64,000 nt of DNA. Source: Streptomyces buecherae. GTDB taxonomy: Bacteria > Actinomycetota > Actinomycetes > Streptomycetales > Streptomycetaceae. The position numbers and the translations under genes were made by a program. The notes under the pieces are model-generated. The model made no database searches and was not told where the DNA came from. It saw nothing but the letters and a program-made list of their open reading frames with translations. The stretch is from positions 2,134,501 to 2,198,500 of the forward strand of contig NZ_CP060404.1 in NCBI RefSeq assembly GCF_014295035.1, given 5' to 3'. This document shows, one piece after another, positions 43,830 to 51,958 of the stretch (positions within the stretch are counted from its first letter, which is position 1; every line of letters begins with the position of its first letter).

Positions 43830-45366
43830 ATCCACTCCTCTTGCCGCGCTGCCGCCTGCCCCAGGTTCGACGCAGGCCCACCAACCCCATAACGAGCGGG
43901 AGTTCCGCAAGGGTCGGGAGATGGGTCAATCCCTGCGCTTCCGGAGAAAGCGCAGAGCCGGAAGACACACTATGCGGAGCCCCGACCGCCTGGGATGGAG
44001 CGTCACTCGCGTCGCCTACGGAGGCGAAGGTTTCCGGCTCTTCCAGCCGCCGCCAGTGACCGATCGGCCAGGCGATGACCACGGCCTTCCCGACGACCAG
44101 GTCCTCGGAGATCGTGCCACGTGCCTCGTCGTCGAGGTGGTAGCGCGAGTCGGCCGAGTTCGACCGGTGGTCGCCCATGACGAAGATACGCCCCGGGGGC
44201 ACCCGCACCGTGAACTTCAGCTTCGACGGCGCATTGTCCGGGTGGACGTACGGCTCGTCGATGGGGGTGCCGTTGACGGTGATCCGGCCGTCCTTGTCGC
44301 AACAGCGCACCGTGTCACCGCCGACGGCCACGACGCGTTTGATCAGATCCTGTTCGTCAGCGGATGGCAGTAGTCCGATGAACGTCAGGAACTGCTTGGC
44401 CTGCTTGATGCCCACGGGGGCGTCGTCACTGGGCTTGTGCTCGTTTTCCAGCCATCCTCCGGGATCCTTGAAGACCACGACGTCGCCGCGCTCGGGCTTG
44501 GCGCCGAACCAGGGCGTGAGCTTGTCCACGAGCACCCGGTCGCCGATCTTGATGGTCTGTTCCATGGAACCGGAGGGGATCACGAACGCCTGTACCAGGA
44601 AGGTCTTCAGCACCAGAGCGATGAGCAGCGCCACCGCGACGAGAAGCGGTATCTCGCGCAGCGTCGAGCGGCGCCGCCGGCGTCTGACGCGGCGGGCCGC
44701 CTTGCGTCGCTCGGCCCGACCGCCCGACTGGCGCGGCGACGGTCGCTCCGTGTCACCCTCGTGTGCCGTCGCGGGCTCCGTCAGCTCGCCGTCGAGCGCT
44801 ACGGGGCCCGCGCCAGGCCCCGTGCCGAGATCCGTCGTGTCGTCGACCGCGACGGCCGGCCGCGCGGTGCGCGGCGGTGCCCCTACGCCCTGGGGCCCCG
44901 ACGGGGCGGGCGCGTGCCGGGCCGGTGCCGTGTGGGAGCCGTGCTGCCCGGGGGCTGTGGGCGGTGGGTGGGCGGGTGCTCCGTAGGGCGGGGTGGGCGC
45001 TCCGTAGCCGCCCGGCGCCGCCGCTTGCGGTGGGCGACCGCGCGCCTGGTACGGGGCCACGGGCGGGGCGGTGGGCGCACCCCTTGGGGCAGCCCCGTGT
45101 GGGCCCGCGCCGGCTGCTCCGCGCTCGGGGCTCCAGGCGTCGCGCCGGGGCCCCGTAGGGTCGGCTCCCGGGTTCTGGCCGGAGGCCACGCCGGTGGGCG
45201 CCCCGGGCCCCGTGCCCTGGGCGGGCTCCGCTCCGTAGCCTTCCGCTCCGTGGCCCCGTGCTCCCTGCCCCGTGGACGGGGCGCCGGCGGGGCCGCCGGG
45301 TGGTACCGGCTCGTGCGGCGGCTCCGGGGAATGGGGGCCGGAACGCGGCCGTCCGCGGTTACCCAT
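43759..45366 (-). CDS. sipX: Type I signal peptidase SipX with long proline-rich N-terminus
   Basis: 535 residues. The first ~235 are cytoplasmic low complexity (Gly, Pro, Ala, His) ending in a very basic stretch (RRKAARRVRRRRRRS). The anchor is LLVAVALLIALVLKTFLVQAF, catalytic Ser267 is in IPSGSMEQT and Lys343 in DLIKRVVAVGGD; box E is MGDHRSNSADSR. A C-terminal helix is weak (LAELPLVMGLVGL). Much longer than usual SipX because of the N-terminal tail, whose DNA has degenerate heptamers near 45245-45275. ATG overlaps the sipW stop. Confidence 0.9.
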   Translation of the reverse strand: MGNRGRPRSGPHSPEPPHEPVPPGGPAGAPSTGQGARGHGAEGYGAEPAQGTGPGAPTGVASGQNPGADPTGPRRDAWSPERGAAGAGPHGAAPRGAPTAPPVAPYQARGRPPQAAAPGGYGAPTPPYGAPAHPPPTAPGQHGSHTAPARHAPAPSGPQGVGAPPRTARPAVAVDDTTDLGTGPGAGPVALDGELTEPATAHEGDTERPSPRQSGGRAERRKAARRVRRRRRRSTLREIPLLVAVALLIALVLKTFLVQAFVIPSGSMEQTIKIGDRVLVDKLTPWFGAKPERGDVVVFKDPGGWLENEHKPSDDAPVGIKQAKQFLTFIGLLPSADEQDLIKRVVAVGGDTVRCCDKDGRITVNGTPIDEPYVHPDNAPSKLKFTVRVPPGRIFVMGDHRSNSADSRYHLDDEARGTISEDLVVGKAVVIAWPIGHWRRLEEPETFASVGDASDAPSQAVGAPHSVSSGSALSPEAQGLTHLPTLAELPLVMGLVGLRRTWGRRQRGKRSGCGGFGGRRTIRTRRAREAARAPR

Positions 45367-46144
45367 GGCGCCGGCCCGAGGCCGGCGTCCCGCCGGGCTC
45401 CGGCACCTGGGCGAAGGCGTCGGGGCGGTGCAGGGAACGAACGCGGTTCAGCGGCCAGCCGATCCAGTCGGCCCGCCCGATGACCTTCTCCACGGGCACG
45501 AAGCCGCCTCCCGGCGCGCCGAGGCGGTCGCGGGAGTCGCGCGAGGCGCTGCGGTGGTCGCCCATCACCCACAGCTTGCCCGCGGGCACCACGACGTCGA
45601 AGGGCACGCGGGACGGGGCGTCTCCGGGGTACAGGTAGTCCTCGTCCACCGCCTGACCGTTCACCTTGATCCTCCCCCGCTTGTCGCAGCAGGTGACCCG
45701 GTCGCCTCCGACGCCCACCACGCGCTTGACGTAATCGGTCTCGGCGGGTTCGGCCAGGCCGACCGCCGAAGCCGCCGAGCGCAGCAGCGACGTCACGGGG
45801 TTCTCCGGTGGGTACTCCTCCGCGAAGGAGCCGGTGCCGTCGAAGACCACGACGTCGCCGCGCCGCGGCGTATCACCGAAACGGTACGCCAGCTTGTTCA
45901 CCAGCACCCGGTCCCCGACCTTGAGGGTGTTCTCCATCGAGGCGCTGGGGATGAGGAAGGGCTGCACCACGAAGACGCTCAGCAGCAGGACACACGTCAC
46001 GCACGCCGCGGCCAGCAACCCCGTCCGGCGCCAGGGACCGCCGCCGGTCAGCCACGGGAAACGCGAAGAGCGCGACCGCTGCTCCGGACCCGGTTCGGGG
46101 TCGGGAGAGCGGTCGCGCTCCGAGATCTGTGCGTCGGTGTCCAT
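45359..46144 (-). CDS. sipW: Type I signal peptidase SipW
   Basis: 261 residues. Single N-terminal anchor (LLAAACVTCVLLLSVFVVQPF), catalytic Ser69 in IPSASMENT, Lys140 in DYVKRVVGVGGD, box E MGDHRSASRDSR. There is no C-terminal helix, as known for Streptomyces SipW, unlike SipX/Y/Z. First of the four sip genes, 51 bp after rplS; the set reads as one operon with short overlaps. Confidence 0.92.
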   Translation of the reverse strand: MDTDAQISERDRSPDPEPGPEQRSRSSRFPWLTGGGPWRRTGLLAAACVTCVLLLSVFVVQPFLIPSASMENTLKVGDRVLVNKLAYRFGDTPRRGDVVVFDGTGSFAEEYPPENPVTSLLRSAASAVGLAEPAETDYVKRVVGVGGDRVTCCDKRGRIKVNGQAVDEDYLYPGDAPSRVPFDVVVPAGKLWVMGDHRSASRDSRDRLGAPGGGFVPVEKVIGRADWIGWPLNRVRSLHRPDAFAQVPEPGGTPASGRRHG

Positions 46145-46195
46145 CGGGCCCAGAGCCTATCCGGCCATGCTGTGACCGCCCGGCACGCCCTCGGC

Positions 46196-46543
46196 TCAGT
46201 TGTCGCGCTTCTCCTTGATCTTCGCGGCCTTGCCACGGAGGTCACGGAGGTAGTACAGCTTCGCACGGCGGACATCACCGCGGGTCACGAGCTCGATCTT
46301 CTCGACGATCGGGGTGTGAACCGGGAAGGTGCGCTCGACGCCGACGCTGAAGCTGACCTTGCGGACGGTGAAGGTCTCCCGCACGCCGGAGCCCTGGCGG
46401 CGGATGACAACGCCCTTGAACTGCTGCACACGAGAGCGGTTGCCCTCGATGACGCGGACGTGGACGTTGACCGTGTCGCCGGGGCGGAAGGCCGGGACGT
46501 CGCTGCGCAGCGACGCGGCGTCGACGTTGTCGAGAAGGTGCAT
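46196..46543 (-). CDS. rplS: 50S ribosomal protein L19
   Basis: 115 residues of canonical bL19: [34 protein letters not shown] and [42 protein letters not shown]. It sits at the 30S-50S interface. It lies downstream of trmD and upstream of the sip genes, the conserved Streptomyces arrangement. Confidence 0.98.
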   Translation of the reverse strand: MHLLDNVDAASLRSDVPAFRPGDTVNVHVRVIEGNRSRVQQFKGVVIRRQGSGVRETFTVRKVSFSVGVERTFPVHTPIVEKIELVTRGDVRRAKLYYLRDLRGKAAKIKEKRDN

Positions 46544-46675
46544 GACCGTCTGCTTTCTTCGCTGATGCCACAGGTCATCAACGGGATTTCGGAATGATCG
46601 ATGAGTGTTGTCGATCCGCCGGGCGGGCGTCGTTCCCCCTGTGGCAGGGGCGCGCGCTAGGTGGACAACAGCGGC

Positions 46676-47497
46676 CTATTCTTCCACGGCCGCCCCCGGC
46701 GGCCCAAATCGGCCATCCGCCCGCTGCTGCCAGCCCAGGGCGGCCAGAATCGCGCGGTCGCCCTTGTCGAACGACGCGGGGTCGCACCGTTCGATGAGGT
46801 CGGGGCGGTTGCTCGCGGTGCGCCGGAACGCCTCGTCCCTGCGCCACCGGGCGATCTTCCCGTGGTGCCCGCTGACCAGCACGTCGGGGATGGTGCGGCC
46901 ACGCCACTCCGGCGGCTTGGTGTAGACGGGGCCCTCCAACAGGTCGGCCATGGCCCCGGGGGCGAAGGAGTCGTCGCGGTGTGACTCGGCGTTGCCGAGC
47001 ACGCCGGGCAGCAGCCGGGCGACCGCCTCGGTGATCACCAGGACCGCCGCCTCGCCTCCGGCGAGCACGTAGTCCCCGATGGAGACCTCGTACACGTCCA
47101 GCCGCTGCCCGTACTCGTCGATGACGCGACGGTCGATGCCTTCGTAGCGGGCCGGCGCGAAAACCAGCCACGGCCGCTCGGAGAGCTCCATCGCCAGCGC
47201 CTGGGTGAAGGGCCGCCCGCTGGGCGTCGGTACGACCAGGGCGGGGCCGGCCCCGCCCTGGTCCGTACCGGAGTCGAGTACGGCGTCGAGCGCCTCGCCC
47301 CACGGCTCGGGCTTCATCACCATGCCCGGGCCGCCGCCGTACGGGGTGTCGTCGACCGTGTTGTGCCGGTCGTGCGTCCACTCCCGCAGGTCGTGGACGC
47401 GCACGTCGAGCTGGCCACGGGCGCGCGCCTTGCCGACCAGCGACACGTTGAGCGGCTCCAGGTACTCCGGAAAGATCGTGATGACGTCGAGCCGCAT
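46676..47497 (-). CDS. trmD: tRNA (guanine-37-N1)-methyltransferase
   Basis: 273 residues of the SPOUT knot family. Signatures: [16 protein letters not shown], the knot YGGGPGMVMKPEPW, VFAPARYEGIDRRVID and ISIGDYVLAGGEAA-type block, then SHRDDSFA. It methylates G37 in tRNAs to prevent frameshifting. ATG 47497 overlaps the rimM stop (TGATG). Confidence 0.97.
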   Translation of the reverse strand: MRLDVITIFPEYLEPLNVSLVGKARARGQLDVRVHDLREWTHDRHNTVDDTPYGGGPGMVMKPEPWGEALDAVLDSGTDQGGAGPALVVPTPSGRPFTQALAMELSERPWLVFAPARYEGIDRRVIDEYGQRLDVYEVSIGDYVLAGGEAAVLVITEAVARLLPGVLGNAESHRDDSFAPGAMADLLEGPVYTKPPEWRGRTIPDVLVSGHHGKIARWRRDEAFRRTASNRPDLIERCDPASFDKGDRAILAALGWQQRADGRFGPPGAAVEE

Positions 47498-48042
47498 CAG
47501 GCGTCGTCCCCGCCCCGTGCCACCTCGGCCGCCCCGTCGTCCAGCAGTCCCGGCGGCGGATCGATGATCGCCCGCTGCTCCGTCAGGTCGATCTCGGGAA
47601 CGATCTCGGTGACGAACGGCACCATGACCTCGCCCCCGTCGGGACGCCGCACGATGAGCAGATCCTGGTAGGGCAGGTGGGAGATCTCCGCGATGCGCCC
47701 CACCAGGGCCCCGTCCACGGTCACCACGTCCAGGTCGATGAGCTGGTGGTCGTAGAACTCCTCGGGGTCCTCGGGAACGTCCTCGGGGTCCACCTCGGCG
47801 ATCAGCAGGACGTTACGGAGCGCCTCGGCCCCGGTACGGTCGCTGACGCCGGCGAAGCGCAGCAGCAGGCGCCCACTGTGGACGCGGCCGGTCTCGATCG
47901 TCAGCGGCCCCGCCGAGGCGGGCTCCGTCGCCAGTACGGAGCCCGGTGCGAGCCGCAGTTCCGGCTCGTCGGTCCGTACCTCGACCGTGACCTCGCCCTT
48001 GATGCCGTGGGCGCGGCCGACGCGCGCGACTACCAACTGCAC
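47497..48042 (-). CDS. rimM: Ribosome maturation factor RimM
   Basis: 181 residues. RimM N-domain ([29 protein letters not shown]) and PRC-barrel C-domain ([28 protein letters not shown]-like [26 protein letters not shown]). It assists 30S assembly around S19. GTG 48042 was chosen because AAGGAAA lies upstream and the family N-terminus starts there; the open frame above it is heptamer-like sequence. Confidence 0.95.
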   Translation of the reverse strand: MQLVVARVGRAHGIKGEVTVEVRTDEPELRLAPGSVLATEPASAGPLTIETGRVHSGRLLLRFAGVSDRTGAEALRNVLLIAEVDPEDVPEDPEEFYDHQLIDLDVVTVDGALVGRIAEISHLPYQDLLIVRRPDGGEVMVPFVTEIVPEIDLTEQRAIIDPPPGLLDDGAAEVARGGDDA

Positions 48043-48331
48043 TGTGCGTTTCCTTCTCTGCCGCCGCGTGGGCCACGCGGGGTGGGTGAATCGAACGGAA
48101 CGGAGGCGGGGCGGCGCCACGGGGCGCGTACGGGACGGGTCCCCGGCCGCACGCCCCGTGACACGGAGCGCCGGACAGGGCCGGCCGCACGGGGCACGGA
48201 GCGGACACACGGTGCGCGGGACACGGGGCGCCGGGCGGGGCTGGCCATACCTTCACCGTAGTGCCGAATGCGACACGGGCCGGGGACGACAGTTCAGCCG
48301 TCCCCGGCCCGTGCCGGTGCTCACTCGCTCT
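48043..48331. other. Intergenic region khpA to rimM
   Basis: No gene seen. It holds degenerate heptamers (48183-48235) and the strong khpA terminator. rimM probably has its own promoter here. Confidence 0.45.
48274..48313 (-). terminator. Terminator after rpsP-khpA
   Basis: A 15-bp perfect stem, CACGGGCCGGGGACG (48274-48288) with CGTCCCCGGCCCGTG (48299-48313), and a 10-base loop. It starts 18 bases past the khpA stop. Confidence 0.85.
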
Positions 48332-48571
48332 TCAGCGAACCTGGTCCACGTCGACGAGATCGACTCGGATACCTCGGCCGCCGATGGCACCCACGACCGT
48401 GCGCAGTGCCCGTGCGGTGCGGCCGTTGCGACCGATCACCTTGCCGAGGTCGTCGGGGTGTACCCGAACCTCCAGAACGCGCCCGCGGCGCAGGACGCGC
48501 GAGGCGACCTGCACGTCGTCAGGGTTGTCGACGATGCCCTTGACCAGGTGCTCGAGGGCTTCCTCGAGCAT
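48332..48571 (-). CDS. khpA: KhpA-type KH-domain RNA-binding protein
   Basis: 79 residues, a single KH domain with the GxxG loop in DDLGKVIGRNGRTARALRTVV. It binds RNA, typically with KhpB. ATG lies two bases after the rpsP stop, so translation is coupled. Length and neighbours are as in other actinobacteria. Confidence 0.94.
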   Translation of the reverse strand: MLEEALEHLVKGIVDNPDDVQVASRVLRRGRVLEVRVHPDDLGKVIGRNGRTARALRTVVGAIGGRGIRVDLVDVDQVR

Positions 48572-48573
48572 CC

Positions 48574-49017
48574 TCAGGCCTCGGTCGACTCGGTGGACTC
48601 AGCAGCCGGGGCCGCCTCGTCCGACTTCTTGTCGGCCTTCTTCGCCTTCGGGGTGATCGCCTCACCCTTCGGCTCGTCACCGGCGTCCTTGGCCGCGGCC
48701 TCGAACAGCGCGCTCTTGTCGGCCTTCGGCTCGGCGACCTTCATCGGCTCCGGAGCCGGCAGGCCCTTGAACTTCTGCCAGTCACCGGTGACCTTGAGGA
48801 TGGCCGCGACCGGCTCGGTCGGCTGGGCGCCGACGCTCAGCCAGTACTGCACGCGCTCCGAGTCGACCTCGATGCGCGAGGGGTTCTGCACCGGGTGGTA
48901 CAGGCCGATCTCCTCGATGGCCCGGCCGTCACGGCGGGTACGGGAGTCGGCGACGATGATGCGGTAGTGAGGCGCGCGGATCTTGCCCAGGCGCTTCAGC
49001 TTGATCTTGACTGCCAC
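48574..49017 (-). CDS. rpsP: 30S ribosomal protein S16
   Basis: 147 residues from a GTG start. S16 core: [40 protein letters not shown] and [16 protein letters not shown] charged Lys/Ala/Glu tail of ~60 residues is normal for Streptomyces. First gene of rpsP-khpA. Confidence 0.97.
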   Translation of the reverse strand: MAVKIKLKRLGKIRAPHYRIIVADSRTRRDGRAIEEIGLYHPVQNPSRIEVDSERVQYWLSVGAQPTEPVAAILKVTGDWQKFKGLPAPEPMKVAEPKADKSALFEAAAKDAGDEPKGEAITPKAKKADKKSDEAAPAAESTESTEA

Positions 49018-49171
49018 GGGAGTGGTGTCTCCTGGTCTTGACGTGGTTGAGCACTCGATGTGCCGCGTGGGGTTGCGGTACCCGAGTGCCCGATGGACGC
49101 GTCAGCCGGAGGAGAGAGGGGTCCTGTTCGACTGTCGAGTACAGCTCGCTATTCTGCCACACCGCGACCGG

Positions 49172-49840
49172 TCAGCCGACCGCGACCACCTCGGGGATAC
49201 GGAAGGGCTTCCCGCATCCACCGCACATGATCGGCGCCTGGGCCAGGACCGATGGGACGACTCTCACGTTGCGCCCACAGTCACACACCGCCTTGACGCG
49301 CACGCCGCCGCCCGAGGACCCGTGCCGCGCGGCGGGGCCGCGGAAGCTACGCGTGGTGTCGGAGGCGGTCGCCACGGTGTGCGCCTTCAGGGCGCGCTGC
49401 AGCCGCTCGATGGTCGGGCGGTAGCGCTTTCTCGCTTCTGGGTTCAAGGTCACCAGCGAGAAGCCGCTGCTTGGATGCGGCTCCTCGGCGTGATCGAGGC
49501 CCAACTCCTCGGCGATCGCCAGGAATCGGCGGTTGTGGTAGCGACCGGCGCGCGACGTGTCACGGATACCGCGGGCTGCGGCGATCCCGTGCACGGCCTC
49601 GTGCAGCAGCCGTTCGAATGAGAGCTCGTGGCCACAGGCTGACGACGACTCTCCGATCAAGGATTCGGGCGCGGCGAGATCCGGCAGCTCGGGGTGGTGC
49701 CGTTGAATGTCGGCCCACGCCAGCGCCAGCTCCGCGGCGAGAACAGGTGGTGTCGTGCTCACGTCGTGACAACGAGCGGTGGCGGCTGGGTGTTCCGATT
49801 CCGGGCATCCCAAATAATTTGCACGTACCAGTCGGTTCAC
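49172..49840 (-). CDS. SprT-like zinc metalloprotease-fold protein
   Basis: 222 residues. SprT-like domain with an HExxH site in ERLLHEAVHGIAAARGI and the following block RYHNRRFLAIAEELGLDH. The C-terminal zinc ribbon has CDCG and CGGCG pairs (KAVCDCGRNV; MCGGCGKPF). Such proteins are candidate metalloproteases, some acting on DNA-bound proteins; the substrate here is unknown. GTG 49840 was chosen because AGGAGG lies seven bases upstream. A second in-frame GTG at 49762 gives a 196-residue protein matching the domain edge more closely but has no site. Confidence 0.78.
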   Translation of the reverse strand: MNRLVRANYLGCPESEHPAATARCHDVSTTPPVLAAELALAWADIQRHHPELPDLAAPESLIGESSSACGHELSFERLLHEAVHGIAAARGIRDTSRAGRYHNRRFLAIAEELGLDHAEEPHPSSGFSLVTLNPEARKRYRPTIERLQRALKAHTVATASDTTRSFRGPAARHGSSGGGVRVKAVCDCGRNVRVVPSVLAQAPIMCGGCGKPFRIPEVVAVG

Positions 49841-50163
49841 GCTGATGCCTCCTGACGAGGGCGGGTGCGCAGATCTGCGGAGGAGCGGCACGGCGCGCGT
49901 CAAGCTGGTACGTACCGGTGCGTACGCCCCAGCGTCCGGGCAGGAACCTCGCTTCAGGCGGGCGCCGCGCGCCCGCCCCGCGCGCCGGCGGCGCTCCGTG
50001 TACCGCCCCGCACCGCGCGCCGTGCACCATGGCCGGCACGGCTCCGCGTGCCGCCCCGTCGCTCCGGGCCATGACGTCGTCCAGCCGCGCCGTGCGTGCG
50101 GCACGGCTGGAACCCGGACGTCGAATCCGCGTCGGACGGTCACCCCTCGCCGAGGGGCCCGCC
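49841..50163. other. Intergenic region proS to SprT-like gene
   Basis: 323 bp in which I see no gene and no array. AGGAGG at its left end belongs to the SprT-like gene. TACGTACCGG and TACG-rich stretches may be promoter-related. Confidence 0.4.
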
Positions 50164-51576
50164 TCAGTACGAGCGGGCGACGATGGCGACCGTACCGGGA
50201 GCGTCGTCCGCGTCCGGCACCGAACCATCCTCGGCGATCAAACACCGTACGGACACAGCCTGTTCAGCCAGTTTGGCCTCGCCCTCGGGGCCGAGCTTCG
50301 CCCATGGGATGCGCGCCCAGCCGCCCGCCGTCGCGGCCTGCGCGGCCTCGTCGAGCGTGGCCACCTCCGTCGTACGGCTCTCCCGACGCTCACGGGACTG
50401 CTGGAGCAGCAGTGCCTGGTCCTCTTCGAGGATCGCCGGCAGGGTCTCGGGCAGGGTCTCCGCGCGGACCGGCTCCTTGCCCCCGGGGATGCGCCGGGCG
50501 AGCATGGCGGTGCCGTTCTCCAGGTCGCGCGGGCCGATCTCGATCCGCACCGGTACGCCCTTGAGCTCCCAGTCCACGGCGCGACGGCCGAACGGGACGT
50601 CCACCCGGTCGTCGACCTGCACGCGGATGCCGGCGGCCTTCAGCTTGTCGCCCAGGGCCCGCACGGCGGCGACGGACTCCTCGCCCTTGATCGCCAACAC
50701 CACGGCCTGCACGGGCGCGAGCCGCGGCGGCACCCGCAGGCCGCTGTCATCGCCGTGCGACATGATCAGTCCGCCGACCATCCGGGTCGAGACGCCCCAC
50801 GAGGTCTGCCACACCAGCTCCCGGCCGCCGTCGGCCGAGAGGTACTGGGTGTTAAACGCCTTGGCGAAGTTCTGGCCGAGCTCGTGACTGGTGCCGAGTT
50901 GCAACGCCTTGCCGTCGCCCATCATGCCCTCGAGGGTGAGGGTGTTGATCGCGCCCGCGAACCGTTCCTTCGCGGTCTTGCGCCCGAGCACGACGTCGAT
51001 GCCCAGGACATTCACCATGAAGTCGGCGTACACCTCGCGGTGGATGCGCGCGGCGTACTCCCGCGCGTCTTCGTACGTGGCGTGCGCCGTGTGCCCCTCC
51101 TGCCAGAGGAACTCGGAGGTGCGCAGGAACACGCGCGGGCGCATCTCCCAGCGCACCACGTTGGCCCACTGGTTGATGAGCAGCGGCAGGTCCCGGTAGC
51201 TCTGCACCCACTTCGAGAAGTACTCGTTGATGATCGTCTCGGACGTGGGGCGCACCACGACCGGCTCTTCCAGCTCCTTGCCGCCACCGTGCGTGACGAC
51301 CGCCAGCTCCGGCGCGAAGCCCTCGACGTGCTCGGCCTCGCGGGTCAGGTACGACTGCGGGATGAACAGGGGGAAGTACGCGTTGGCGGCGCCCGCCTCC
51401 TTGATCCGGTCGTCCAGCTCCCGCTGCATCCGCTCCCAGAGCCCGTACCCGTACGGTCGGATGACCATGGTGCCGCGCACCGGGCCGTTGTCGGCCAGTT
51501 CGGCCTTGTTGATCAGATCCTGGTACCAGCGCGGGAAATCGTCCGCCTGGGGCGTGAGTACGGGAGCCTTTGCCAT
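50164..51576 (-). CDS. proS: Prolyl-tRNA synthetase, archaeal/eukaryotic type
   Basis: 470 residues, class II synthetase. Motif 2 is RWEMRPRVFLRTSEFLWQEGHTAH and motif 3 GLIMSHGDDSGLRVPPRLAP. There is an anticodon-binding domain and a C-terminal extension ending in Tyr (VARSY), as in archaeal-type ProRS; the bacterial editing INS domain is absent. It charges tRNA-Pro. Streptomyces usually also carries a bacterial-type ProRS elsewhere, so this may be a second copy. ATG 51576 gives the family N-terminus MAKAPVLTP. Confidence 0.93.
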   Translation of the reverse strand: MAKAPVLTPQADDFPRWYQDLINKAELADNGPVRGTMVIRPYGYGLWERMQRELDDRIKEAGAANAYFPLFIPQSYLTREAEHVEGFAPELAVVTHGGGKELEEPVVVRPTSETIINEYFSKWVQSYRDLPLLINQWANVVRWEMRPRVFLRTSEFLWQEGHTAHATYEDAREYAARIHREVYADFMVNVLGIDVVLGRKTAKERFAGAINTLTLEGMMGDGKALQLGTSHELGQNFAKAFNTQYLSADGGRELVWQTSWGVSTRMVGGLIMSHGDDSGLRVPPRLAPVQAVVLAIKGEESVAAVRALGDKLKAAGIRVQVDDRVDVPFGRRAVDWELKGVPVRIEIGPRDLENGTAMLARRIPGGKEPVRAETLPETLPAILEEDQALLLQQSRERRESRTTEVATLDEAAQAATAGGWARIPWAKLGPEGEAKLAEQAVSVRCLIAEDGSVPDADDAPGTVAIVARSY

Positions 51577-51958
51577 GGCGCAGATCGTACGGGGCAAGCC
51601 CCGCAGAACGTGAATCGCGCCCCTGGTCCCTCATCACGCCGCCCCGTGTGCGGCGCCCTGCGGGGTGCGCGCGGGGTGGGCGGGTGTCAGGGGCAGCGCC
51701 GCGCCGAGCACGGGGCACGGGGCGGCGTCCGTAGCGGGGTACGGGGCACGGGGCACGGGGCACGGGGCACGGGGCACGGGGCACGGGGCACGGGGCACGG
51801 GGCACGGGGCACGCGAGTCTGCCGCGTGCGCGCGGGCCGTGGGGGCAGCGGGCCGCGAGGGGGCGGGTAGCGGGTGCGGCGCGCGCCGGATACGGCAGCG
51901 CCGTGGCCTCGTACTGGTACGGGGCCACGGCGCGAGCGGCGGAGCCGCGTAACAGCCG
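51577..51958. other. Intergenic region ffh to proS with array G
   Basis: No gene; array G and flanking degenerate units fill the centre. The proS promoter should lie at 51580-51700. Confidence 0.45.
51742..51812 (-). repeat. Heptamer array G (GTGCCCC type on minus strand, x10)
   Basis: Ten perfect GGGGCAC units on the plus strand. Shorter runs precede it (51707-51724). G4 tracts spaced by CAC. Confidence 0.93.
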
